Shown one piece after another: positions 35,252 to 45,648 of a stretch of 50,112 nt of DNA. Source of the DNA: Actinomyces sp. (GTDB taxonomy: Bacteria > Actinomycetota > Actinomycetes > Actinomycetales > Actinomycetaceae). The position numbers were made by a program, and so were the translations under genes. The stretch spans positions 1-50,112 of the forward strand of contig NZ_JAUNHI010000017.1 of the NCBI RefSeq assembly GCF_030524025.1, given 5' to 3'. Positions within the stretch are counted from its first letter, which is position 1; the number at the start of each line of letters is the position of its first letter. The notes below the pieces were generated by a model. That model saw only the letters and a list, made by a program, of their open reading frames with translations. It was not told the DNA's origin and did no database searches.

Positions 35252-36469
35252 TCAGGTGAGACCCGGGCGGGCCAGTCGCACTGTCGTGGGCTCCAGGTGC
35301 GCACTGATCCACTGGCGGACCTCTTCGGGGGCCTCGTGGTCCCTCCACGCCTTCCGGAACCTCTCGACCGTCTCATCGAGGACGTTGAGCACGTCGCGGT
35401 GTCCGAGGCCCAGGTGACGCTCGAGCCGTTCGAAGTGCCCACGCCCGACCTCCACGAGGCGCCTCGAGCCATAGAACGGCAGGCCGAGCTCGGCGTGATT
35501 GGGGTAGGCGGCGGTGCACACGAGGTCGTAGGCCGGTGAGAGTCGGGCACGCCGACCGTCGGGATAGATGAGGGACCAGTTCTTCAGGTGGGCGTCGCCG
35601 TTTCCGACGAGCAGGTTGAAGACGGTCCTGCGCACCGCCTCCTGGAGCGAGTCGTGGTCCCGGCCGCGGTAGGCCAGGCCGATGAACGTCTCGACACTGG
35701 ACCCGTACTTGCCTTCCCCCGCCCCGTGGTGTCCGAGGACTTGCGCAAAGTCCTCGATGTGGACGCGTCCCGCCGGCGAGCGGTCGAAGCGGCGCACCGC
35801 GTATGCCGTGGCCTCCTCGGAGGGCCAGGAGCCGGGACCGAGGTCCTCGACGCTGTCGCGGTCCCACAGGCGGGCCTCGGGCACCTCGATCCCGACCCGG
35901 CGGGCCAGGTTCATGACGGCGAGCTCGTTGGCGGGCAGACCTGGGTAGGCCTGGTCGGGTGTCTTGAGGATCCAGTCCCCGTCCTCGTCGTGAGCCGGGA
36001 TGACGAGGCGGTCACCGTCACGGCTCATCGAGAACTTGAGGGCCATGCCCGCCAGGGAGGCCCGGCGCGGGCCCGCGGCCGTCACTGGTTCCCGCCTCAG
36101 GGAGGGGACAGCGTCATCGAACCGGGCGTCGACCCGCTGGTCGGGGTCCACCGCGACGGAGACCGCTCCCGGCAGGTCGCGGCCGATCCGCTCGAGCAGA
36201 TCCATCTCGCGGTACGTGCTCACACCCTGCTCACGAGCGATGAGATCGCGCAGCCTCCCTTCGGGCAGGAGGTTGGAAAACCAGGCCGGCACCCGGTTGG
36301 TGGCGCGCGGCTGCCCGCGCGGGTGGTCCTCGAACCACCTGCCCAGAACCATCCGGTGGGGGCGGTCCCAGTAGTCGGTGTCGAAGACGAACTTCGTGAA
36401 CTGTTCGCGGCGCTGAAGTGAGCCCACGTGCTCGCCATGGAGGAGGACCGCGTAGACAGCCTCGTTCAT
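35252..36469 (-). CDS. HipA-type serine/threonine kinase toxin homologue
   Basis: 405 residues. N-terminal couple_hipA region (about 1-100, LHGEHVGSLQR, FDTDYW, LLPEGRLRDLIA). A glycine-rich loop SLAGMALKFS (about 138-147) follows. The kinase catalytic motif GNGDAHLKN contains D292 and N297, and the metal-binding motif YDLVC contains D315. HipA kinases phosphorylate glutamyl-tRNA synthetase or related targets and cause growth arrest, and are normally neutralised by the DNA-binding partner HipB encoded just upstream. No HipB-like HTH gene exists here. Instead the gene overlaps a DUF262 gene by 4 bases (ATGA), so DUF262 protein and kinase are made together. All catalytic residues appear intact. 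The frame extends upstream inside the DUF262 gene as a shadow. Confidence 0.88.
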   Translation of the reverse strand: MNEAVYAVLLHGEHVGSLQRREQFTKFVFDTDYWDRPHRMVLGRWFEDHPRGQPRATNRVPAWFSNLLPEGRLRDLIAREQGVSTYREMDLLERIGRDLPGAVSVAVDPDQRVDARFDDAVPSLRREPVTAAGPRRASLAGMALKFSMSRDGDRLVIPAHDEDGDWILKTPDQAYPGLPANELAVMNLARRVGIEVPEARLWDRDSVEDLGPGSWPSEEATAYAVRRFDRSPAGRVHIEDFAQVLGHHGAGEGKYGSSVETFIGLAYRGRDHDSLQEAVRRTVFNLLVGNGDAHLKNWSLIYPDGRRARLSPAYDLVCTAAYPNHAELGLPFYGSRRLVEVGRGHFERLERHLGLGHRDVLNVLDETVERFRKAWRDHEAPEEVRQWISAHLEPTTVRLARPGLT

Positions 36470-38112
36470 GCGCCGTCCTGGTCGTCGGCGATGTAGTCGG
36501 TCAGCGGCGGGGTGTCCTCCTGGTCCCAGGCGGCACGGGCGGCCAGAAAGTCCTCGAGATGGGTCTCCAGCATCCAGGCCCGGGTCTCGACGGCCTCGGT
36601 GAACCTGTTGGCCTGCAGGAGCGCCACGACCTGTCGGTTCAGGAGCAGTGAGCCGAGAGTGCCATCGTCCAGGTCCGGCAATCTCGCCATGACCTCGCGC
36701 TGGTCGACAAGAGCGAGCATCTTGGCCGCGGCGACAGGGGCGCCGTCCTCCATCTCGGTGGCCGGGGCGAGGTCGGCGACAACGGCGCTCGGCGTCGTCT
36801 CGCCGTCGAGGTGCTCGCGCAGCTGCTCGACCGTGATTGGCCGACCGGTCAGGACATCCGCGGGTTGGCGGTTCCACTGCGCGGCCAGGATGAGCTTGGA
36901 GTCCGAGCGTGTGGCGCGAAAGACGCTCAGGTCCGGGATGCGCGCGCCGTCGGGCAGTTCGGCTCGCGCGAGAAGACGCTGCACGGAGGCCGACTCCTCG
37001 CCTGCGACGAGGCATGTCGCCATCGCACGCAGGTCCGTCTGCGAACCGCTGATCCCCAGCCGGTCCGCTCCGGCGCTCGTCCTCCACAGCCAGCGGGAGA
37101 GCAGCTCGAGATTACGGGGTTTCGCAACGGGAAACAGTGCGAAGAACCGCGTCAGGACGAGGAGCTGGAAACGGAAGGGCAGAAGCACCATATGCGGGAT
37201 GCCGCAGCGTTCCTGCAGGAAGCGCACGGCAGCAATGAGAGCGGACTGGGTGCTCTCGAGAGCCTCCTGTTGGCTCTCCTCGGGGAAGTCGGTCACCATT
37301 CGCCACGACCGGCTGAACTCGGTCTGAATCTCCTTGGCTTCACGTGAGATGTCCGGGTGACGGCGCACGAGAATCGCCTGCACGATGATCTTGTCCGACA
37401 GGACTCCGAACGACGTGGCATCGTCGAGGTGGGCGGCGACGAGCGACGTCGTCAGCCCGGTATCCGGGCGAGCGTGGATGGCATCGAAGATCTCCGCGCT
37501 GCTCAACGGCTTGCCCCTGTTGTTGATCCGGTCGAAGACCTCTCGCAGGATCTTTTCGTCGGCATCCTCTATGACGGTGGCGGGAACAGTAGCGGTGTTG
37601 AGCCGGCCGGCGACCGCCTGGATATGGGCACTGTGCTCCCGGGCGTCGGGGTTGTCCTGGAGCCAGGCCAGGGCCCGGGAGAAGTCGAAGAGGTCGGGCA
37701 GCGGGATGACCAGGGCCGGGCTGTTGGGACGCAGGGGCACCACCTCACGGTCCTTCAGGGAATACCCGATCGCGAAACGAGGATCAACCCCCGAGACCGG
37801 GTCGACGACGTTGACGAGGCTGGTGATCCGCTGTTGCCCGTCCACCACCCACAGCGCGTCGGCGACCTCGGGAGCCTCGACCCGGAGCGCCCCAATCGTC
37901 AGGCGTTGGCGCGGCGCCCCACGCTTCCACAGCAGCAGGCTCCCGATGGGGAAGCCACGCAGAAGGGAGTCCACGAGGCTGATGACGTCACGGCGCTCCC
38001 ACCGAAAGGCTCGCTGGAACTGCGGGATGCGGATGCGCCCGGAACGCACAAGCGTGCGCAGTGACGCGATGCTGTATGCCTGCGATGCCGACAGAGCCTG
38101 GGACTCATCCAT
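36466..38112 (-). CDS. DUF262 (GmrSD N-domain / ParB-like) protein
   Basis: 548 residues. The N-terminal DUF262 domain (about 10-270) carries IPQFQRAFRW (29-38) and the nucleotide-handling motif DGQQR (91-95), followed by FDRINNRGKPLS, all hallmarks of the family. DUF262 occurs in the type IV restriction enzyme GmrSD and in several anti-phage proteins; the motif is linked to NTP hydrolysis and DNA processing. The remaining about 280 residues are helical and lack an HNH (DUF1524) nuclease motif that I can see. ATG 38112 is supported by CATACT exactly 6 bases upstream. It heads a two-gene unit with hipA (ATGA overlap). Confidence 0.85.
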   Translation of the reverse strand: MDESQALSASQAYSIASLRTLVRSGRIRIPQFQRAFRWERRDVISLVDSLLRGFPIGSLLLWKRGAPRQRLTIGALRVEAPEVADALWVVDGQQRITSLVNVVDPVSGVDPRFAIGYSLKDREVVPLRPNSPALVIPLPDLFDFSRALAWLQDNPDAREHSAHIQAVAGRLNTATVPATVIEDADEKILREVFDRINNRGKPLSSAEIFDAIHARPDTGLTTSLVAAHLDDATSFGVLSDKIIVQAILVRRHPDISREAKEIQTEFSRSWRMVTDFPEESQQEALESTQSALIAAVRFLQERCGIPHMVLLPFRFQLLVLTRFFALFPVAKPRNLELLSRWLWRTSAGADRLGISGSQTDLRAMATCLVAGEESASVQRLLARAELPDGARIPDLSVFRATRSDSKLILAAQWNRQPADVLTGRPITVEQLREHLDGETTPSAVVADLAPATEMEDGAPVAAAKMLALVDQREVMARLPDLDDGTLGSLLLNRQVVALLQANRFTEAVETRAWMLETHLEDFLAARAAWDQEDTPPLTDYIADDQDGA

Positions 38113-38118
38113 GCCCCC

Positions 38119-38124
38119 AGTATG
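38119..38124 (-). promoter_or_regulatory. leaderless -10 hexamer of DUF262-hipA unit
   Basis: CATACT (minus strand) exactly 6 bases before the ATG at 38112. The 100-base gap to the sdaA stop contains no other visible feature. Confidence 0.45.
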
Positions 38125-38211
38125 CCGTGCGCCACCGACACGAACCCGGATCCCGCGACGCGCTCCGAGGAGCCGACGCCGCCAACGGTCCAGGCGAACC
38201 CGCGCCGCCCC

Positions 38212-39900
38212 TCAGCACTCGACGACGTTGACGGCTAGCCCCCCGCGCGAGGTCTCCTTGTACTTGGCGAGCATGTCCTCGCCGGTCTGGCGCATCGTCT
38301 CGATGACCGTGTCGAGGCTGACCGCGTGGCGCCCCTGCCCCCACAACGCCATGCGCGCGGCGTTGATCGCCTTGACCGCCGCCACCGCGTTGCGCTCGAT
38401 GCACGGGATCTGGACCAGCCCGCCCACCGGGTCGCAGGTCAGCCCCAGGCAGTGCTCCATCGCGATCTCCGCGGCGTTCTCCACCTGGGCGGGCGTACCC
38501 CCCAGCGCCTCGGCCAGCCCCGCCGCCGCCATCGACGAGGCCGAGCCGACCTCGCCCTGGCAGCCCACCTCCGCGCCGGCGATCGAGGCGTTGGTCTTGA
38601 TGAGCGCCCCCACGGCCGTGGCCGCCAGGAGGAAGCGGTGGACGCCGTCGTCGTCGGCCCCCGGGATGAAGTGCTCGTAGTAGGCCAGGACCGCCGGGAC
38701 GATCCCCGCCGCGCCGTTGGTCGGTGCGGTGACGACCCGGCGGCCGGCCGCGTTCTCCTCGTTGACGGCCAGGGCGTAGAGGTCTACCCAGTCCATTCCG
38801 CGCAAGGGGTCGGCCATCGCGAAGGCGCGCATCGGCCCGGTGCCCTGCGCCTTGAGCCGCTCATGGAGGGCCTTGGCGCGCCGGCGCACCCCCAGCCCGC
38901 CGGGCAGCACACCATCGGCCTCCAAGCCCGCCGCAATACATGCGGACATTGTGTCACGAAGCGTGTCGAGGTAGGCCCGGACCTCGGTCTCGGGCCGGGC
39001 GGAGACCTCATTGGCCAGGACGACGTCGGAGACCCGCAGCCCCTCGCGCTCGCACACCGCGAGCAGGGCCGCGCCAGTGGAGAAGGGGAAGGGGGCGGGG
39101 GTGGCGTGCAGCTCGGCGGTGGCCACCGTCGCCAGAGCCTGGATCGAGGGCGCGCCCGGCTCTCCGACGTCCTCCATGACGAAGCCCCCGCCGACCGAGT
39201 AGTAGGTGCGTCGCAGCACCTCGCCACCGGCCTCGCAGTAGGCCGTCATGGTCAGGGCGTTGGGGTGGTAGGCCAGGACCCGCCCGGGCAGGAAGGTGAT
39301 GTCCGACGCCGGGCTGAAGGGCAGCGGAGCCACGCCGTCGACGACGAGCACACCGGAGGCGGTGACCTGCTCGACCAGCCCCTGGCAGACCTCGGTGGGC
39401 ACCGTCTCGGGCTCGTAACCGGCCAGGCCCATGACGACGGCCCGGTCGGTGGCGTGGCCACGGCCGGTGGCGCCCAAGGAGCCGAAGAGCTCCACGGTCA
39501 GCCTCGCCACCGGCTCGGTGCAGCCCTCCCGCCGGTTGTGCGCCCCCGATCTCACGCGCAGTGAGGCGTCGAGTACCCCGGCGAGCTCGGCGGCGAAGGA
39601 GCGTCCGGCCCGCATGGGGCCGACCGTGTGGGAGGAGGACGGCCCGATCCCCACCCGCATGATGTCGAAGACGCTCAGAGGACGGGAGGCCCGCTCGGCG
39701 GTGAACTCCCCGGCCAGGAGCGCCGCCGGCGTGGCCGCATCCAACGCGGTGGGCACAAGGGTCGTGTCGGGGGCGTCCTCAACGGCCGGCACCGCGTCGG
39801 GCGCGGGCAGCACGGGCAGCAGCGCCGGAGGCACTCCCCCGGCCGGGCGGGGTCCGGCCCCCGCCCTCCGCGCCGTCCGGGCGTGGTCGTGCACAGTCAT
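38212..39900 (-). CDS. sdaA: L-serine ammonia-lyase (serine dehydratase), iron-sulfur type
   Basis: Cytosolic enzyme converting L-serine to pyruvate and ammonia. 562 residues as a single-chain (alpha plus beta domain) type. The beta domain has [24 protein letters not shown] near residues 75-98 ([17 protein letters not shown] in part); the alpha domain has [28 protein letters not shown] and [17 protein letters not shown], which supply the Cys ligands of the 4Fe-4S cluster. The N-terminal about 70 residues are an Ala/Pro-rich extension not found in the shorter homologues. ATG 39900 is supported by CATCAT exactly 6 bases upstream; the frame's first codon at 39969 is not. Confidence 0.94.
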   Translation of the reverse strand: MTVHDHARTARRAGAGPRPAGGVPPALLPVLPAPDAVPAVEDAPDTTLVPTALDAATPAALLAGEFTAERASRPLSVFDIMRVGIGPSSSHTVGPMRAGRSFAAELAGVLDASLRVRSGAHNRREGCTEPVARLTVELFGSLGATGRGHATDRAVVMGLAGYEPETVPTEVCQGLVEQVTASGVLVVDGVAPLPFSPASDITFLPGRVLAYHPNALTMTAYCEAGGEVLRRTYYSVGGGFVMEDVGEPGAPSIQALATVATAELHATPAPFPFSTGAALLAVCEREGLRVSDVVLANEVSARPETEVRAYLDTLRDTMSACIAAGLEADGVLPGGLGVRRRAKALHERLKAQGTGPMRAFAMADPLRGMDWVDLYALAVNEENAAGRRVVTAPTNGAAGIVPAVLAYYEHFIPGADDDGVHRFLLAATAVGALIKTNASIAGAEVGCQGEVGSASSMAAAGLAEALGGTPAQVENAAEIAMEHCLGLTCDPVGGLVQIPCIERNAVAAVKAINAARMALWGQGRHAVSLDTVIETMRQTGEDMLAKYKETSRGGLAVNVVEC

Positions 39901-39906
39901 GGACCC

Positions 39907-39912
39907 ATGATG
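39907..39912 (-). promoter_or_regulatory. leaderless -10 hexamer of sdaA
   Basis: CATCAT (minus strand) exactly 6 bases before the ATG at 39900. Confidence 0.4.
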
Positions 39913-39970
39913 CACGGCACGCGCGGGCATGCGCGCCCACCCGGGCGCGGAGCCGAGTGGCGAGGGCACC

Positions 39971-42043
<2,073 letters not shown>

Positions 42044-42049
42044 GGTTCT

Positions 42050-42055
42050 ATCGTC
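42050..42055 (-). promoter_or_regulatory. leaderless -10 hexamer of amylosucrase-like gene
   Basis: GACGAT (minus strand) exactly 6 bases before the ATG at 42043. The first position departs from the T/C preference, so the match is moderate. Confidence 0.35.
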
Positions 42056-42228
42056 GCTGAAGAGACCATCGATTGGCAGCGCTTCGGGAGGCCGATCTGC
42101 CACGCCTGCGCCTGCGGGCCGGACCGGAGGCCCGGGAGGTCCCGGCCGTCAGCCCCGCCGGCCCACCTGTCAGCCGGGGCGGTCGGCGCCGTGTGCGCCA
42201 CCGGTCCGCCTGGTGCAGGCTAGGGGCC

Positions 42229-43041
42229 ATGAGCGACTCCCCTCCGATCGTCCTGACCATCGCCGGCTCCGAGGCCTCCGGCGGCGCCGGCGCCCAGACG
42301 GACCTCAAGACCTTCCACCAGCTCGGTGTCTTCGGCTGCACGGCGCTGACCTGCATCGTCTCCTGCGACCCCGCACGGGACTGGGGGCACCGTTTCGTGC
42401 CGATCGACCCGCAGGTCATCCACGACCAGATCGAGGCGGCGGTGGCCGTGCACGGCCGTATCGACGCCGTCAAGATCGGCATGCTCGGCACGGTTCCCAC
42501 CATCGAGACCGTCGCCGCGGCCCTGGCCGAGTACGACTTCCCACAGGTCGTCGTCGACCCCGTCCTCATCTGCAAGGGCCAGGAGCCCGGCGCAGCCCTG
42601 GACATCGACAACGCACTGCGCGAGCTCGTCCTGCCGCACGCCACGGTCGCCACGCCGAACCTCTTCGAGAGCCAGGTCCTGTCGGGCCTCGGTGCGATCG
42701 AGGACGTCGACGGTCTCAAGGCCGCGGCCCGCGCCATCCACGACCAGGGGGTCCCCATCGTGCTGGCCAAGGCCGGCACGCTCCTGGGCACCGACACGGC
42801 CCTGGACGTCTACGACGACGGCGGCGCCGCGCAGGTCCTGGAGGTTCCGGCCGTCGGCCGCGAGCGCGTCTCGGGCGCCGGGTGCACCCTGGCCGCCGCG
42901 CTGACCGCCGAGCTGGCCAAGGGCGCCGACCCCCTGGCCGCCGCGACCACTGCCAAGGACGTCGTCGTGTCCTCCATTGAGCACCGCATGCACGGCGGCG
43001 CTCCCTTCGACTGCGTCTACCAGGGCCACTACCGGCCCTGA
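42229..43041 (+). CDS. pdxK: ThiD-like pyridoxal / hydroxymethylpyrimidine kinase
   Basis: Cytosolic kinase of the ribokinase fold, 270 residues. IAGSEASGGAGAQTDLKTF marks the ThiD/PdxK group. DPVLICKGQE and the lid motif with ERVSGAGCTLAAALT agree better with the Cys-containing pyridoxal kinases of Gram-positives (which convert pyridoxal to PLP) than with true HMP-P kinases, though dual activity is possible. No thiamine genes are adjacent. The frame begins far upstream at 42073, but the ATG at 42229 matches the family N terminus. CAGGCT stands 7 bases upstream, so the mRNA is probably leaderless. Confidence 0.87.
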   Translation: MSDSPPIVLTIAGSEASGGAGAQTDLKTFHQLGVFGCTALTCIVSCDPARDWGHRFVPIDPQVIHDQIEAAVAVHGRIDAVKIGMLGTVPTIETVAAALAEYDFPQVVVDPVLICKGQEPGAALDIDNALRELVLPHATVATPNLFESQVLSGLGAIEDVDGLKAAARAIHDQGVPIVLAKAGTLLGTDTALDVYDDGGAAQVLEVPAVGRERVSGAGCTLAAALTAELAKGADPLAAATTAKDVVVSSIEHRMHGGAPFDCVYQGHYRP

Positions 43042-43118
43042 GGCGCGGCTCGGCGGCTGTCGGTCCGGGATCCCCCCGCCTCCCGGTGTCCGCCCCGCAC
43101 GGTCCGCCCCGCGGGCAA

Positions 43119-43163
43119 CGACGAGGGCGCCGGCCACCCTCACGGGTGCCGGCGCCGTCGTCG
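43119..43163. terminator. hairpin between pdxK and ddaH
   Basis: Arms 43119-43134 and 43148-43163 pair at 15 of 16 positions. It lies between convergent genes and likely terminates both. Confidence 0.7.
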
Positions 43164-43174
43164 GGGACCGCGCG

Positions 43175-43969
43175 TCAGGAGGGGCAGCCGCGCAAGCGGA
43201 CCGAGAGGCAGGTCACGCACCCCTCGAGCTTCTCGTACTCGGAGATGTCGACCGTCGTCACCTCGTAGCCCCGGGAACGGAACAGCTCGGCGGAACGGGG
43301 GGCGTCGGCGGCCATGAGAATGCGGTTGCCGCCCAGGAGGACGACATGCGCCCCCGACTCCTCGGGCACGGCCAGGAAGGAGTCCCACACACCCGGGTCG
43401 TCGACAAGCGGCTCATAGCCGACGACGGTGCCGTCGGGCAGCGCGGTGACCGCCGACTTCAGGTGCAGGACCTTGGTCAGGGGCACCCCGATCGTCTCGG
43501 CGGCCTCGGCCGCGAGGTGCTCGCGCAGCTGGCGCACACCCTCCTCGTTGGTGCGGCCTCCCAGGCCCACCCACACGGTGCCCCCGAACTTGAGGACGTC
43601 ACCGCCGTCGAGGGTGCCGGGGGCCTCGATGCGCTTGATGTCGTAGCCCAGGGCCGCCACCGCCTTCTCGGCGCCCTCGGTCTCGGGCTTGCGGGCGTCG
43701 GCACCGGGGCGGGTGATGACGGCCGTGCGGCCGTAGACGACGACCGCGTCCTCGACGAACACCGAGTCGGGGCAGTCGGGGGCCGGCTCGACCTCGATCG
43801 TCTCCCAGCCCTGGGAGTGGAGTGCGTCGACGTAGCCCTGCCACTGGCGCTCGGCCAGCTCGAGGTCGATCGCGCTGCGTTCGATATGTGTGACGAGGCC
43901 CTCGGCCAGGCGGGGGCTCGGACGACGGACGAGGGCCTTGGTGACCTCCGTGGTCTCCGTGGTATCCAT
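43175..43969 (-). CDS. ddaH: dimethylarginine dimethylaminohydrolase (dimethylargininase)
   Basis: Cytosolic enzyme of the guanidine-modifying superfamily, 264 residues. It hydrolyses N-methylated arginines to citrulline and methylamine or dimethylamine. Visible are the substrate-binding PDCPDSVFVEDAVVVYG, LDGGDVLKFG, the catalytic His in KVLHLKSAVT and the nucleophile Cys in EKLEGCVTCLSVRL, placed close to the C terminus as expected. Arginine deiminase is longer, about 400 residues, and lacks this spacing. CTGGAG precedes the ATG. The adjacent amino-acid permease gene is transcribed divergently from a shared 135-base region, suggesting uptake and breakdown of a related compound. Confidence 0.9.
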   Translation of the reverse strand: MDTTETTEVTKALVRRPSPRLAEGLVTHIERSAIDLELAERQWQGYVDALHSQGWETIEVEPAPDCPDSVFVEDAVVVYGRTAVITRPGADARKPETEGAEKAVAALGYDIKRIEAPGTLDGGDVLKFGGTVWVGLGGRTNEEGVRQLREHLAAEAAETIGVPLTKVLHLKSAVTALPDGTVVGYEPLVDDPGVWDSFLAVPEESGAHVVLLGGNRILMAADAPRSAELFRSRGYEVTTVDISEYEKLEGCVTCLSVRLRGCPS

Positions 43970-44104
43970 GGGTGCTCCAGTTTCTGGGACGTGTCGCGAC
44001 GTGATCGCGCCGTTATGCTAAGACTCTATCCGCTGCGGCTCTTCTGCCGCATCTCGGGCCGCCGCGACGATGCGGCTGCCGACCCCACAACGACGGAGGT
44101 CCCC
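43970..44104. promoter_or_regulatory. shared divergent promoter region of ddaH and permease
   Basis: 135 bases separate the two start codons. A possible -10 for the permease (TATGCT, near 44033) and the palindrome GTCGCGAC (near 43993) are the only notable elements. Confidence 0.3.
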
Positions 44105-45571
44105 ATGAGCGGACAGCCCCACACCGCACCCGCCGCCGGCTCGCTCCAGCGTCAGCTCCGCGCGCGCCACGTCAACCTCATTGCGATCGGCGGTGCCATC
44201 GGCACCGGCCTGTTCGTGGGCACCGGGGTGTCGATCTCCGACGCCGGACCCGGAGGGGCCCTGCTCAGCTACGGGGTCATCGGCCTGGCGATCTTCTTCA
44301 TGATGGGGGCGCTGGGCGAGATGGTGACCCACCGGCCGGTGGCCGGAGCCTTCGAGACCTACACCGGGGAGTACGTCGAGCCCGCCCTGGGCTTCACGGT
44401 GGGCTGGATGTACTGGTACTCCTGCGCGATGACGATCGCCGTCGAGCTGGTGGCCTCCTCGATCATCATGAAGTACTGGTTCCCCGGCTCCCCCTCCCTG
44501 CTGTGGAGCGCCCTGTTCCTCGGCATCATCCTGTGCCTCAACCTCTTCTCGGCCCGGATATTCGGGGAGTCGGAGTTCTGGTTCGCCGGCATCAAGGTCA
44601 TCACGATCATCGTCTTCCTCATCCTGGGGCTGGCGATGATCGTGGGCATCATGGGCGGCCACGAGGGCGGCCTGAGCAACTGGACCACCGGCGAGGCCCC
44701 CTTCGTCGGCGGATGGGCGGGGACGACCTCGGTGCTCATGGTCGCCGGCTTCTCCTTCATCGGTGTGGAGTCGGCGGCGGTGGCCGCCGGCGAGGCCGAG
44801 AACCCCCGCACGACGATGCCGCGGGCCATCAACTCGGTGTTCCTGCGGATCATGATCTTCTATGTCGGGGCCATCGCCGTCGTCTCCACGCTCGTGGCCT
44901 ACACCGACCCCAACCTGCTCCAGGCCTCCGAGGAGAACATCGCCGCCAGCCCCTTCACCCTCGTCTTCGAGCGGGCCGGCCTGGCGATCGCCGCGGCCTT
45001 CATGAACGCCGTCGTGCTCACCTCGGTGCTCTCGGCGGGCAACTCCACGCTGTACGTCGGCTCGCGCCTCCTGTACTCCATGGCCGGGGCGGGTCGGGCA
45101 CCAAGGGTCTTCGGCCGGGTCTCGCGCAGCGGCGTGCCGGTGTGGGGCGTGCTGGCGACCGTGGGCATCTCAATGCTCGGCTTCCTGTCCAGCCTCGTGG
45201 GCGATTCGGTGGCCTACACCTGGTTCTACAACGCCACCGGCCTGACCGGCTTCATCGTCTGGGTCGGCGTCTGCCTGGCCCATCTGCGCTTCCGCGCGGC
45301 CTGGAAGGCCCAGGGCCGCACGGTCGAGGACCTGCCCTACCGGGCCAAGCTCTTCCCGGTGGGCACCTGGTTCTCCCTCATCGTCTTCGTCCTGGTCATC
45401 ATCGGCCAGGGCGTCAACCTGGCCCTGGCCGGGTTCACCTGGTACGGCCTGCTCGTGGCCTACATCGGGCTGCCCATCGCGGTGGCGCTGTGGCTGGGAT
45501 TCAAGCTCGTGCGCGGCTCCCGTCCGACTCCGCTGGCCGAGATCGACCTGTCGGCAGACGACGTCGAGTAG
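44105..45571 (+). CDS. amino-acid permease (APC / LysP-like family)
   Basis: Cytoplasmic-membrane amino-acid:proton symporter, 488 residues with 12 helices. The motif LRARHVNLIAIGGAIGTGLF at the N terminus and helix 1, GEMVTHRPVAGAFETYTGEYVEPALGFTVGW (here GEMVTHRPVAGAF), and GVESAAVAAGEAENPRTTMPRAI are signatures of the lysine/aromatic/arginine branch. The specific substrate is not readable, but the divergent ddaH makes arginine or methylarginines plausible. ACGGAGGT stands 5 bases before the ATG. Transcribed toward dnaB with the CATATG repeat pair between them. Confidence 0.9.
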   Translation: MSGQPHTAPAAGSLQRQLRARHVNLIAIGGAIGTGLFVGTGVSISDAGPGGALLSYGVIGLAIFFMMGALGEMVTHRPVAGAFETYTGEYVEPALGFTVGWMYWYSCAMTIAVELVASSIIMKYWFPGSPSLLWSALFLGIILCLNLFSARIFGESEFWFAGIKVITIIVFLILGLAMIVGIMGGHEGGLSNWTTGEAPFVGGWAGTTSVLMVAGFSFIGVESAAVAAGEAENPRTTMPRAINSVFLRIMIFYVGAIAVVSTLVAYTDPNLLQASEENIAASPFTLVFERAGLAIAAAFMNAVVLTSVLSAGNSTLYVGSRLLYSMAGAGRAPRVFGRVSRSGVPVWGVLATVGISMLGFLSSLVGDSVAYTWFYNATGLTGFIVWVGVCLAHLRFRAAWKAQGRTVEDLPYRAKLFPVGTWFSLIVFVLVIIGQGVNLALAGFTWYGLLVAYIGLPIAVALWLGFKLVRGSRPTPLAEIDLSADDVE

Positions 45572-45592
45572 CCAGGACCCCGCGGGAGCGGT

Positions 45593-45636
45593 GTGCCATA
45601 TGTCCCGATCTCGAGGTGCCATATGTCCCGATCTCG
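45593..45636 (+). repeat. paired CATATG repeat, second locus
   Basis: Two copies (45593-45613 and 45616-45636) ending CATATGTCCCGATCTCG, preceded by GTGC, with a 23-base period. Nearly identical in sequence and spacing to the pair at 22671-22714, 23 kb away. Located between the convergent permease and dnaB genes. Confidence 0.85.
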
Positions 45637-45648
45637 CGGAGGGCGGGG

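Noticed and set aside
35252-37087. 611-residue version of HipA
   Set aside because: The first about 206 codons lie inside the DUF262 gene in another frame and are Arg/Gly/Pro-rich. The start at 36469 with ATGA overlap fits the HipA N terminus.
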